Assembly: GCA_037976565.1 (NCBI GenBank)
Contig: CP137666.1
Coordinates: 53,223,271 to 53,287,270, forward strand
Source: Mesocentrotus franciscanus
Taxonomy: Eukaryota > Echinodermata > Echinoidea > Camarodonta > Strongylocentrotidae
Length of the DNA stretch: 64,000 nt
Direction: 5' to 3'
Shown here: in pieces, positions 47,219-59,579 of the stretch
How the letters are laid out: each line of letters begins with the position of its first letter
Numbering within the stretch: position 1 is the stretch's first letter
Notes under the pieces: generated by a model
What the model was told of the DNA's origin: nothing
Database searches by the model: none
The model's input: only the letters and a program-made list of their open reading frames with translations
Position numbers and translations under genes: made by a program

Positions 47219-48207
47219 TTAGTGGGGGCTGTTAGGGCTAAATAGGGGTCGTTTGGTGCAGATTCTTCTAAAAGCACCAAATTTGGCCCAGAGGTAGCTT
47301 ATACCATACTATTACGATTTCTGCCGGGCGCCAAGAAGGGCGCCCTCTGGGACCGCCATATTGGGCAAATCCAAAATGGCCGCCATCTGAGTTAAAGGTC
47401 AAGCATAGTTCAAAAAGGAAATGGGCTAGTATGATAAAAGTTTATATATTTATGGGGTTTTCGGGGTCAGAGAATCTGGTTATGGTATTCTTTCATCGAT
47501 TTGAGGTCTCCATGGGGCTGTCATACTGGTCAGATTGGTCAAATCCAAAATGGCCGCCATCTGAGTTACAGGTAAAGTGTAGTTACGAAAAGAAATGGGC
47601 TAGTATGATAAAAGTTTATATATTTATGGGGTTTTCGGGGTCAGAGAATCTGATTATCATGTTCTTTCATCGATTTGAGGTCTCCATGGGGCTGCCATAC
47701 TGGTCATATTGGTCAAATCCAAAATGGCCGCCATCTGATAGTTACAGGTCAATAGTAGTTCCAAAAGGAAAAGGGCTAGAATAATAACAGTTTACATATC
47801 TTGGGGGTTTTCGGGGTCAGAGAATCTGATTATCATGTTCTTTCATCGATTTGAGGTCTCCTTGGGGCTGTCATACTGGTCAGATTGGTCAAATCCAAAA
47901 TGGCCGCCATCTGAGTTACAGGTCAAGTGTAGTTCCAAAAGGAAAAGGGGTAGTATGATAAAAGTTTATATATTAAGGGGGTTTTCGGGGTCAGAGAATC
48001 TGATTATGATGTTCTTGTATCAATAACAGGTCTCCATGGGGCTGTCATGCTGGTCATATTGGCCAAATCCAAAACGGCCGCCATCCGAGTTAAAGGTTAA
48101 GTCTAGTTCCAAAAGGAAAAGGGCTAGTATGATAACAGTTTAAAAAATTCATGGGGTTTCCGGGTCGGATAATCTGATTATGATGTTCTTTTATCGATTT
48201 TATGTCA
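47219..48207. repeat. Left inverted arm with ~175-bp tandem units
   Basis: Begins TTAGTGGGGGCTGTTAGGG. Five units contain AAATGGCCGCCATCTGA (or a variant) at about 47383, 47547, 47721, 47897 and 48071, and ATGGGGTTTTCGGGGTCAGA between them. It is inverted relative to 59580-60250. The apparent frames are repeat artefacts. The outer 46953-47218 has no counterpart in the right arm. Confidence 0.85.
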
Positions 48208-48339
48208 CTATCCTGTCCTAAGGCTACAATGAAGTCCATTTCCTGGTTAAAGAAGATGAGGGAAGATGCGCCAAATTCACACTTGAGTGGGCTAATGGCA
48301 ACACTGTATTCCAAGAGTCGTGAGAACAGTAACTAGTTG

Positions 48340-49489
48340 GAGGTGTTGAATAATTATGTTCCTCTTATGTCCTGTCTCACTCGCGATGCGATGAGGAGGT
48401 CGTCGATGTAGGCGTACACAACTGGTAGACCACGGGTTCCCCTATCATTAATAGACAGTAGAAAAGTACCTGTATGTGCGGGGCATTTCGTAGCCCAAAA
48501 GGCATGCGCCCACATTCAAATAACCCAAAGGGTGTGATGATGGCTCTTTTGCGCACGTCTACTGAATCGACTGGAATTTGGTGGTACGCTCTGATGACAT
48601 AAAGTTTGGAGAAAACTCTCTTGCCTGCTAGAGCTGAGGTGAAGTCTTGAAGATGGGGAATAGGACGTACATTTATCGGGAACTGTATTCCTATTTAGTG
48701 CATGGTAGTCACCGCTCGGTCTCCGGTCTCCGGGGGTTTTCTTGGGCACCATGAAGTGGGGACGCCCAGTTGCTGCCAAAAGTTCGGACGATGCCTAATT
48801 CTAGCATTTTTGCCTCCTTGTAGACTGGGCGTGTGATATCTGGAAATTGGTCAAGAAGAGATTTGTAAGCAATTTGACCGTCTGCCTTGACAAACATGGG
48901 GCTGATAGAAGGAGAAGAAGAAAGGATGCCTCTTATAGATATATTTGTAGTAGAATCGATGAGCTTGAGATTCCGCACATCTACCAGAAAACCAAAGTGA
49001 TGGAAAAAGTCTGCCCCGACGATAGGAGTGGATATGTCGGCAATGATAAAAATCCACCTGCAAGCTCGGCGTAGGCCGACGTTGAGAGTCCTTGCTCTCC
49101 GTAGGTAGTGATACTTGAGCGATTAACTGCTTGCAGGTGAAATTTCGAAGAAGGGTGCATATGTTTCTTGGATTTCAATGGAGGAAGAACGCTAACTTCC
49201 GTTCCAGTGTCTATAAGAAATCTAATTCCTGTTTCTCATCCGTAATATCGCTGGCTAGGTCGTTTCCCTGGTTTGAAGAAGTTGATTTGAAAGTGCAGGG
49301 AGGAGTACATTTCTTGGCTCACTACCGAACCGCCAGTGATAATAGCAATCCCCTCCAGCATGGCATTGTGAGCTGGGACTTCGCGCCTACGGTCTTGCTT
49401 CTGATGTGATATTTGCGCTTTCATTTCCTGCATTTCCAGGAAAGGAGTAGGGTGTGAAGAAGAAGAAGAAGAAGGAGAAGAAGAAGAAG

Positions 49490-49521
<32 letters not shown>

Positions 49522-50240
49522 GAGGAAGAAGAGGAGGAAGACAGATAGGATGAAAATTAGATGTAGAATTTCTCTACGATTTTATCGGCTAAATCAGCAA
49601 TTTTCTCGATCTCCATTGAGTCCCCAGTTGATGCTAAAATGAGCTGAACATAATTTTGTGGGCAGTCTCTGGAGAAATAGCTGTTTCCGAATGTTCTCCT
49701 TCAACTTGTTCGCCGCAGCAGTTTTTTTTCTTGAGAAGTAACTGGAAGGGTTTGCAATCTCTCAAACTCCTCATAAATCAGCACCCGATGAAGGCGTTTT
49801 TGCTCAGATGCGGAGTTCCTCTGTATCAATTTGGCTTTCAGTTTAACGTAAGGCTGTTTCTTGAGGAAGAGAGATCAGTAAGCCCTGTATTTCCTGGGCA
49901 TATTCCGGCTGCAAGGAGGCGACGACGTAGACAAACTTTGTTTTCTGTAGGGTGATGCCTCGGGTCATGAATTTTGCCTTGACTTGGGCAAAACAAATAG
50001 TAGGATCATTGTGCCAGAAAGGAGGAAGTTTTAGTTGAACATTGGAGACAGATGAAGGGCAAGCAGAAGTTTCAGAAGTTGTAGAATGGGTGTGATCGTA
50101 AGTAGGCATGATGACAGTTGAAAGATAAGACGTGAGTAAAAATATGAAGGAAAGGGAGACAATAATTGAAACAGTTTTGATGAAGGGTGTCTGCCATTCA
50201 GCAGGTTGGTCGGGTTTAGATCACGTCGGGGTCACCAGTG
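48340..50240 (-). pseudogene. Ty3/Gypsy LTR retrotransposon, gag-protease-RT part
   Basis: Minus strand, high to low. A primer-binding-site-like TGGTGACCCCGACGTGA lies at 50237-50221. A gag frame (50109-49843) has FAQVKAKFMTRGI and YVVASLQPEYAQE. A protease with FLIDTGTEVSVLPP is at about 49215-49170. A reverse transcriptase start has WASPLH...KKTPGDRRPSGDYHALN (48830-48690), and a catalytic YAYIDDLL is near 48410. The frames shift several times, and a (GAA)n run lies between gag and protease. RNase H, integrase and the far LTR are missing. Described as broken. Confidence 0.75.
49457..49545. repeat. (GAA)n microsatellite
   Basis: Long GAA run with a few GGA and GTA interruptions, between the gag and protease parts of the Gypsy element. 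Confidence 0.9.
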
Positions 50241-50700
50241 AAACAATGCTCTGCAAATGCGAGGGCGGATGTAGCAACAACATTGACAGCAACGAATAGT
50301 AGAACATATATAATGCTGAAATGTATGGGCGCAGGCCCAGATTTATACATATATCGAGAGCACTGTTGTGCCCAGTTGAACGTACTGACTGTATAACTGG
50401 ACACAAACTATGACAGTAATCACTTCTAACCAAAGATTCCATATTGGAAATCCGCCTTGCCTTTCTACATTTTTTTGTTGTGCCCAGTTGAACTTAATGA
50501 TTATATAACTGGACACAAACCATTACAGTAATCTATTCTGACCAAAGATGTAATATTGGAAAGCCTTCCTTGCTTTTCTATATTTATTTGTTGTGTCCAG
50601 TTGGACTTACTGATTGAATAACTGGATACAAACTATGACAGTAATCACTTCTAACCAAAGATTGAATATTGGAAAGTCTGCCTTGCTTTTTGTATTTGTC
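50238..50700 (-). repeat. Probable LTR/leader with three ~112-bp tandem repeats
   Basis: Directly upstream of the primer-binding-site-like motif of the Gypsy element. TTGTGCCCAGTTGAAC-type units recur at about 50367, 50476 and 50593, each followed by ATAACTGGACACAAAC and CCAAAGATT. The outer LTR border and a second LTR were not found. Confidence 0.5.
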
Positions 50701-51831
50701 TCTTTATACACAACTGTGTAAATGTAACTATTTTACATAATATAGGAATAGGTGAACAATATGGAATAGACAAATCAAGCAAATTATGATTCTTTTTGAG
50801 GGACACCACTCACCCAGACCATAAATAAGAGCCTGTAAGCCGACAGTACTCAAAAGGGTTGTTTTAACATCCATTTTAGGATCATGTATGGAAACATAAT
50901 AAAACCCAGGTAAAATGACATACAAGGAACTGTATTATATAACTACTGAGAAAGAAGTAGAGTTACAACTCACGTCAAATAAGTAATTGAGAAATATACC
51001 CTCACAATTAAAGCACTTATAACGTCAGGTCATAAACATAGCATCAATATTTATACCACAAACAAATTATTGTTGAAGCCATGTCCACCATTGTCCACCA
51101 TGTTTTAACTTCGTAGAATCAAAATTGACAAGAATATTATTCCCTTACGATAAACAGAACTGACAGACTTAATGGTAATGTATGGCCTGTGTGTTTGTGC
51201 GCATGTGTGTGTGTGCGCGCGTGTGTGTGTGTGTGGTGTTTGTGCGGTGTTTGTGTGAGTTCCCCCTTCTCTTCTTTACAAACGCAAATGAAAAGATTTA
51301 TTTCCTTTCACAAGTAGATATCAAAGTAATTTAAGCATAAGGACATTACAAAAGACTATTTAATATTTTAAAAATTTAGTTTAAGGATGCTATAAAGAGG
51401 AATTGTATTTATATACAGTTCTTCATGATTATACAACAACAACAACAAAAAAATCAATGTAATTCTCTCATTAAGCCCCTATATTCTGAATACTTACTAC
51501 TATCAAATTTTGGAAGGTATACACAGGCTACATATTATTTTGCCTTTAGAAAGCATGCAAATGCTCTCTAACACTCACCCAATTTTAATTCAATGTTTAT
51601 CTTTTAATTTTATATCTGTCTTTTGTTCTCATCTTTCCTCGAAGTATAAGGGTGTATTATCTTCTGCACATAAGTAGACAAACTTTTGGGTCCTCTTTAA
51701 GAAAAGTAGATTAATACTTTGAGTTTAAAAGCCATAGCATAAGATGTGATGGGAGGGGCCTCGAAATCTTAGAAAATTGCATTTGTGTTTTAGAAATGAT
51801 GAACAGTCTTACTTCTTTGGGGTTTTTCGTA
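50701..51831. other. Intervening sequence, no gene seen
   Basis: AT-rich, with a (GT)n/(GC) microsatellite at about 51203-51236. No domain-bearing frame. Confidence 0.6.
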
Positions 51832-51879
51832 GGGGTAGTCAGGCGCGGATCCAGGGGCCGAGCGGGCCTTGGCCCCGCC

Positions 51880-52470
51880 AAAAAAAAAAAAAAAGAGAGA
51901 GAGAAAAGAAGGGAAGGAAAGAGAAGAGAAAGGGAAAGAAGAGGAAGAAGAAAAGAAAAGGGGGAAAGAAGGAGATTGGGGGCCGAAAGGGCCTTGCCTC
52001 CCAGGCTGTTGCCTCCCCCCGATAAAAAAAAGAGAGAAGGAAGGAAAGGGAAAGTAAAAAAGGAAAAGAGGAGATAAAGGGAAGGAAATAAAAGAAGAAA
52101 AGAAAAGAAGGGGGATATAAGTTGCAATTTTCCCGCCAACAAGTTGTGGATCGGGGGCAAAGGTCATTGCCTCACCCCCCACCCCCCGCCTCCGCCAAAA
52201 AAACGGGAGAAGGAAGGGAAAGGGAAAGCTAAAAGGGAACAAAAAGAGGAGGAGAAAGGGGTGAAAAGAAGGGGATCAGTTGCGATTAATCCCACCAACA
52301 ACGTGTGGATCGGGTAGGGGCCGAAAGGCCTCCCTTCCCCTTCCCCCAGCAAATCTAAAGAGAGAGAAGGAAGGGAATGGAAAGGGAAAGAGGAGAAAGG
52401 GAAAGAAGAAGAAAAAAAAGAAGAAAGGTAGGGAGATCAGTTGCGATTTTCTCGGCAACAAGGTGTAGAT
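51880..52470. repeat. Polypurine tract with ~165-bp units
   Basis: Long A/G-only stretches (AAAGAGAGAGAGAAAAGAAG and similar) separated by short pyrimidine islands. CAACAAGTTGTGGATCGGG-like motifs recur near 52137, 52298 and 52457, about 160-170 bp apart. Confidence 0.8.
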
Positions 52471-52789
52471 CGGGAAGGAGGCATTTGCCCCCCCCCCAAT
52501 AAAATTCGATACCGGTGATTTACAAATGTTGCTGAAATGACGTAATTTTCCGAGTTTTTCCTCCCTTTTTTAGAAAATTATACTTTTTTATGCGTTTTTT
52601 GGAAAATGACACATTTACATTCAGGCAAGAAATATGCTTATTTAGAGGCCTACATGTCCAGGCCCGCGGAACGGCGGGGCTCGGGGACCTCGAGCTCCCC
52701 CCCCCCCACCCCCACTTTTTTTAAATAAGTATATTAAAGAGAAATAGAAAGAAAGAATAGTGACCTATCAGTGTCACAATGAGGTATCA

Positions 52790-55150
52790 AAAAATGCTCA
52801 TCTGACCGTGATTAAATGCCTAAAACCCCTGAGCTTCCGGGGCTCCGCCCATGGACCCCAAGCCAATTAGTGTCCTGCCAGTGTCACAAATAAGGTATCA
52901 AAAAAATGCTTATCTGACCGTAATTAAATTGCCTAAAACCCCTGAGCTTCGGGGGGCTCTGCCCCCTGGACCCCACCTAGGGCCCTATAAGGTGGGCCCC
53001 TAGATGCTCAGCTGACCGTATTTTATTGCCTAAAACCCCTGAGTTTCAGGAGGCTCCGCCCCCTGATCCCCTTGCCAATTAGTGTCCTGCCAGTATCACA
53101 AATAAGGTATCAAAATATGCTCATTTGACCGTATAGTTAAACGCCAAAAACCCCTGAGCTTCCGGGGGTTCTGCCCCCTGGACCCAACCAACAGGCCTGA
53201 GGCAGGCCCCTGGATACTCTTCTCACCGTAATTTAATGCCTAAAACCCTTGAACTTCCGGGGGCTCTGCCCTGGACCCCACGCCAATGAGTGTCCTGTCA
53301 GTGTCACAAATATGGTATCAAAATATGCTCATCTGACAGTAATTAAATGCCTAAAACCCCTGAGCTTCCGGGGGCTCCGCCCCCTCGACCCCACCCGGGG
53401 TCCTAAGGCGGGCTCCTGAATGCATATCTGACCGTTATAAAATGCCTGAAACCCCTGAGCTTCTAGTGACTCCGCCCCATGGATCCCACGCAAATTAGTG
53501 TCCTGCCAGTGTCACAAATAAGGTATCAAAATATGCTCATCTGACCGTAATTAAATGCCTAAAACCCCTGAGCTTCGGGGCTCCGCCCCCTCGACCCCAC
53601 CGGGGGGCCTAAGACGGACCCTGAATGCTTATCTGACCGTTATAAAATGCCTCAAATCCCTGAGTTTCAGGGGGCTCAGCCCCTGGACCCCACGCCAATT
53701 AGTGACCTGCCAGTGTCATGAATAAGGTATCAAAATATGCTCATTTGACCGTATAGTTAAACGCCAAAAACCCCTGAGCTTCCGGGGGTTCTGCCCCCTG
53801 GACCCAACCAACAGGCCTGAGGCAGGCCCCTGGATACTCTTCTCACCGTAATTTAATGCCTAAAACCCTTGAACTTCCGGGGGCTCTGCCCCCTAGACCC
53901 CATGCCAATGAGTGTCCTGTCAGTGTCACAAATATGGTATCAAAATATGCTCATCTGACAGTAATTAAATGCCTAAAACCCCTGAGCTTCCGGGGCTCCC
54001 CCCTCGACCCCACCAGGGGTCCTAAGGCGGGCTCCTGAATGCATATCTGACCGTTATAAAATGCCTGAAACCCCTGAGCTTCTAGTGACTCCGCCCCATG
54101 GATCCCACGCAAATTAGTGTCCTGCCAGTGTCACAAATAAGGTATCAAAATATGCTCATCTGACAGTAATTAAATGCCTAAAACCCCTGAGCTTCCGGGG
54201 GCTCCGCCCCCTCGACCCCACCCGGGGTCCTATGGCGGGCTCCTGAATGCTCATCTGACTGTTATAAAATGCCTGAAACCCCTGAGCTTCTGGTGACTCC
54301 GCCCCCTGGATCCCCGCAAAAAAATTGTCCTGCCAGTGTCACAAATAAGGTATCAAAATATGCTCATCTGACGGTAATTAAACGCCAAAAACCCCTGACC
54401 TTCCGGGGGCTCTGCCCCCTGAACCCAACAAATGGCCCTAAGGTGGGCCCCTAGATGCTCATCTGACCGTATTTTATTGCCTAAAACCCCTGACTTTCAG
54501 GGGGCTCTGCCCCCTGGACCCCATGCCAATTAGTGTCCTGCCAGTGTCACAAATAAGGTATCAAAATATGCTCATCTGACCGTTATAAAATGCCTGAAAC
54601 CTCTGAGCTTCTGGGGGCTCCGCCCCCTGGACCCAACCCCAAGTTGTGTCCTGCCAGTGTCACAAATAAGGTATCAAAATATGTTCGTCTGACCGTAATT
54701 AAATTGCCTAAAACCCCTGAGCTTCCGGGGGCTTTGCCCCCTGGACCCCACCTAGGGCCCTATAAGGTGGGCCCCTAGATGCTCATCTGACCGTATTTTA
54801 TTGCCTAAAACCCCTGAGTTTCAGGGGGCTCCGCCCCCTGGACCCCACGCCAATTAGTGTCCTGCCAGTGTCCCAAATAAGGTATCAAAATATGCTCATC
54901 TGACTGTAATTAAATGCCTAAAACCCCTGAGCTTCCGGGGGCTCCGCCCCCTCGACCCCACCGGGGGGCCTAAGACGGACCCTGAATGCTTATCTGACCG
55001 TTATAAAATGCCTCAAATCCCTGAGTTTCAGGGGGCTCAGCCCCTGGACCCCACGCCAATTAGTGACCTGCCAGTGTCATGAATAAGGTATCAAAATATG
55101 CTAATCTGACCATAATTAAATGCCCATACCCCTTGAGCTTCCGGGGGTTC
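52790..55150. repeat. Dimeric satellite, 23 units alternating ~95 and ~112 bp
   Basis: Each unit holds CTGACCGTAATTAAATGCCT, AAAACCCCTGAGCTTCCGG and a GGGGGC-TCC-GCCCCC hairpin. Short units end in a GGGCCCTAAGG-type linker, long ones in CAATTAGTGTCCTGCCAGTG and AAATAAGGTATCAAAATATG. Unit starts (GCCTAAAAC or variants) alternate at about 95 and 112 bp, so the dimer is ~207 bp. A block near 53120 is repeated near 53740 (ATAGTTAAACGCCAAAAACC), a larger-order period of about 620 bp. Confidence 0.9.
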
Positions 55151-55424
55151 CGCCACTTGACCCCCGCCGGGGCTTTACCCTAGACCCCACGCCAATTTAT
55201 GCTACGCTCTACCTGATCGTAAATACTTTAGCCTCCCCACCCACTTTGAAAAACGTTCAGAGGGGCCTGCATGTAAGAGTGGGGTGATGCGGGTTTTTTT
55301 CTGCCCCCCAACATTTTTGCTCATTATGCCACTGCTGGTCACCATTACGTACCAATATTTGGCTAGCATAAATTCAAATTTGGGCCCCCCTGAGAAATCC
55401 TGGATCCGCGCCTGGGGGTAGTGT

Positions 55425-58400
55425 ATGGGTGGATGGGGTTGCGTGTGTGTGTGTGTGGATGTTTGAAGTGTGTTAGGATTAGGATGGGATTGCGTGTATG
55501 TGGATGTGTGAAGTGTGTTGGTTACCGCCTTCATTCCTGCTATTCTTTAATCATCAAGTTTATTCATAGATTGTTTCGTAGTTATAGCAGTGGTGATCAC
55601 GGGTCATCGGTTACTGTTATAGTAGTTATCATTTTTGCATTTCCTACTTCTCTGCAAGTGTATATGCACTGCAAATATTGGAAAACTTGTTTTAGCAATA
55701 CCCATTTGGTATGGAGGGCTTAAACTTTATTTCACTAAATGTGAGGGCATGAGGGATAGAAGTAAAGGGAAGCAATTTTAGGGTGGGTCAAAATGAGAAA
55801 AGGGGATGTAGTTATGTTACAGGAAACTTACAGTACGTACGACATTGAGGAAAAGTGGAGAAAGGAATGGGGGGCAGGTTTTTACAGCCATGGTTCTAAT
55901 CACAGTAAAGGTGTACTTATTCTATTAAAACCAGGACTGAATTTTAAACTTGATCAAGTAGTTAAAGATGACGATGGGCGTTTCGTGCTTTTAAAGGAGA
56001 TTTATTAGGGTATAAACTGCTATTGGGAAATGTTTATTTTCCAACTAGGGAAAGGTACAGCAACAAATAACCTTTTAGAACATTTGGACAAGTGTATTTC
56101 AAACTTTTATTCTCAGAATTATTCACTTGTTTTAGGGGGAGATTTTAACGTAATACTAAATAAAGATCTGGACTACATAGGAACTAGTGTGACTGTTAAA
56201 ACGAATTTTGTGAACAAATTAGAAATATTTTAAAGTAAACTTGAATTAATTGACATATGGCGGAAACAAAACCCAACTACAAAGAAATTTACTTTTAGAC
56301 AGAATACTCCACTTGTGCAAAGTCGCCTCGACTACTGGTTTATTTCAAAAAGTTTGGAAAATAAAATAAATACATGTGATATTATAACTTCAATTGCCCC
56401 TGACCACTCGGGAATCTTTTTAGAACTGAAACCATTAAGAGGTCATGATATGCGTGGAAAATCATATTGGAAATTTAATAATAGTTTATGTTTAGATAAA
56501 GACTTTGTACAGGGGATGAGTGAGGAAATCAGAGCGGTGGAAATAAAGTGGTTGAAAGAATTCAACAATGTATCTTCATATTGGGACTTTCTTAAAATGA
56601 AAATGAGAAATTATGCTTCGAATTACTCTAGGAAGAAATCGAAAGAAAGGAGACACAATATACAACAACTTGAAAAAGAAATAACATCACTCGAGGAAGA
56701 CCTTGTCCTCTCTTCCCATAGTACCTCAGTTATCAAAAATATAGAAGCTAAAAAAAGCCAGCTGAAGAAATTATATGATATATCCGTAGATGGACTCAAG
56801 GTCAGGTCAAGAGCTGATTGGTATGAAGATGGTGAACATAATAAAGAGTACTTTGAGCAGTTACTTCGTTCTAATAAAAGAAAACTCAAATAAGGGAACT
56901 AGCCAATGATAATGGGGAAGTAGTGACAGACATGAAAACAATATTGCAAATACTGAGAGGCTTTTATAACAATTTGTATTCAGAAAATTTAGATGTGGAG
57001 GCTGTTTTAAAAGATGATAGTATGTTTTGTAAGTATTTACCGCGCCTTAGCGTCGAAAGTAAGAATACATGCGAAGGAAAAATTACCAGAGAAGAATGTT
57101 ATAAAGCACTAACAAGTATGAAAATTAATAAATCCTGGTAATGACGGGTTTACGGTAGAATTTTATCTCACATTTTGGCCGCAGTTAGGAGGGTTACTGG
57201 TTGATGTTTTTAACGAAGTATTTGAAAAAGGTTGTTTATCGACTTCTCAGAAACAAGGTGTCATAACATTAATTGAAAAAGACGGTAAGGATCCTTTATA
57301 TGCTAAAAATTATAGACCAATTACGTTGTTGAACACCGACTATAAGATAATATCAAAAGTAATGGCAAAACGAATAAAGGATGTCTTGAATGATGTTATT
57401 TCTGCTGATCAAGTAGGCTATATAAATGGTAGACATATTGGTGAAGCTATACGTTTGATAGATGATGTAATTTTTCACTGTAATAACCATTGTGAGGAAG
57501 ACATTTTCCTTATAGCAGTCGACTTTCAAAAGGCTTTTGACTCTGTCTCACACAAATTTCTTTTCAAAGTATTGGAATTGTTTGGTTTTGGACAGTATTT
57601 TTGTTCTTGGGTTAAAACCATGTACAATGGAATTAGTAGTTGTGTTATGAATGGAGGCTTCTCTACAGGTTATTTTGATATTAAGAGAGGGGTAAGGCAG
57701 GGGGACCCGCTTTCACCGTATTTGTTTTTGCTAGTTATAGAAACTATGGCTCACGCCCTTAGAAATGATAGGGCTATTAAAGGAGTGGAATTCGATAATT
57801 CTGAAATTCGACAAATTCTGTATGCCGATGACATGACCATGTTTGTAAGGAATGAATCATCGATTAAAAGAATACAAGATATTTTCCTAGCTTTCTATAA
57901 ATTAAGTGGTTTAAAGGTTAACATTGAAAAAACCAATGTAATGAGAATAGGTAAAAACAGAAGAGAGTCGGGAACTTTACCTTTTGGTAATATTGTAACG
58001 GAAATGAAGATTTTAGGCGTATATTTTTGCTTGGATACAATGAGAATGGAAGATTTGAATTATAAAGAGATTTTGAGTAGAATTAAAAGACTTTTGGGGT
58101 GGTGGAAACAGAGAGATTTAACAGTGATGGGGAAAGTACATTTGCTCAAAACATATGCCTTGTCAAAATTAAACTACGTTTCGTCGTCATTAGTTGTTCC
58201 AAGGTGGGTAGGAATAGAAACTAAGAAAATTTGCTTTGATTTCATATGGAATGGAAAAGATAGAATTAAAAGAGATATTTGTTATCAAGATTACATGGAT
58301 GGTGGCTTAAGGATGATAGATTTTGATTTATTTGTGAAAACCCAAAGGGTAATGTGGTTAAAACGACTACTTTATGGGGAAACAAATATGGGCTGGAAAC

Positions 58401-59434
58401 TTTATTTTGATTACATCTTTAGAAAAGTGGGTGGAAGGTTTATCTCGCTTTGTAATTATGATATTAAGTTATTGAAATTGAAAGCCCCACAGTTCTATTT
58501 AGAGATTTTAAAGGCTTGGCAAGATATTGAGGAAAACAGGAATTTTGCAGGAAAAGTCAATCCAATTATTTTTAACAATAAAGATTACCTTTTGAAAGGT
58601 AAAATGATTTTTGATGAAGATTTGTTTAAAAATAATATATACCTTGTCGATCACGTTCTTGAGAGAGAACAGGTGAAAACAGTAAATTATTTTCATAGAC
58701 AAGGCTTGAGTGCTGAAAATATTATGGACTGGGGGCGATATCCAGGGGTAAGGAGAGGGAGAGTGAGAGAGTGAGGAGAGAGGGGTGAAAGAGAGGATGT
58801 GTGAATGTGTGCTCGTCGTGTGTATGTGTGTGTTGTGGCTGCGTGTGTGCGTGTGTGCGGGTGTGTTTGTTTTGTTTTGTTTTTGTAGGGAGGGGGTTTG
58901 GGGAAGTCAAGGGGTAAATTTCTCTAATTTAAAAAAAAAATTGTTTAAGGTTTCTTATTTCTTCTAATGTTTGTATGTTTATGTTATTCATTGAAATTGT
59001 TTTAGTGATGATTAATTGTACTTCTGGTAATGTATAATTTCAGTGTGTCAAGCTTAATCATCTATTGTTCATTATAGGATCATATAAGTCATTGAAATAT
59101 GTTAGTTGTGATTTTTACTGTATTTCTGTTATGTAATTCAATGAAAATGATTTGAAAAAAGGAAAAAATCATGTATTATTGAGTGAAATCAAAATAAAGA
59201 TAATAGAAAGAAAAAAATGGTGGGGAGGGAGGGGGGTTAGTAGTGTGTTTGGTTGGATGGGGTCATTTGTTTTATGTTACAATTGATTTCATTTTTGTTT
59301 TCATCAATCGTACAATCTGTTATGAAAATGTTTTGAAATTATGTTAAGACAAAACAATTGTATTTTATTTCTAAAAGTGATTTGTATTGTTTGGAATCAA
59401 TAAAAAAAAAAACTATTATAAAAAAAAAAAAAAA
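55425..59434 (+). pseudogene. Tx1/L1-like LINE A
   Basis: Endonuclease part from about 55710 (FISLNVRA, VVMLQETYST, LVLGGDFNVIL, SRLDYWFISKSL, IAPDHSGIF) in shifting frames. Then a Lys-rich linker to 56893 and ITREECYKALTSMKINKS followed by a 1-base shift. A 482-codon reverse transcriptase frame (57326-58774) has DQVGYINGRHIGEAIRLIDD, AVDFQKAFDSVSHKF, RGVRQGDPLSPYLF and ILYADDMTMF (catalytic YADD). It ends in low-complexity sequence and lacks the zinc-finger C-terminus present in LINE B, so the 3' end is deleted or replaced. A/T-rich ends with AATAAA and A-runs at 59398-59433 look like its tail. Confidence 0.75.
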
Positions 59435-59579
59435 TGTGATGGTTAACTAATGTATGTCAGTATGTTTAAGTGTGCATGTTAACCACTGATATAACCATGA
59501 AATTAGTTTTATCCCAACATTACATCCCACAAAAGAGAAGAAAATCTAAGTATGCACATCATAGCATTTGCCTGTTTGG

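Larger units (their letters stand above)
51840..55414. mobile_element. hAT-like element with 23-unit satellite and polypurine tract
   Basis: 3,575 bp with a perfect 16-bp TIR (CAGGCGCGGATCCAGG) and exact 8-bp duplication GGGGTAGT at 51832-51839 and 55415-55422. The left 0.6 kb is almost all purine on the plus strand, with repeated GGATCGGG-bearing units. The main part is a dimeric satellite. No transposase is present. Confidence 0.95.

Noticed and set aside
51711..52468. Frames encoding Phe/Leu/Ser- or Lys/Arg/Glu-rich products
   Set aside because: They are produced by the polypurine tract and have no protein character.
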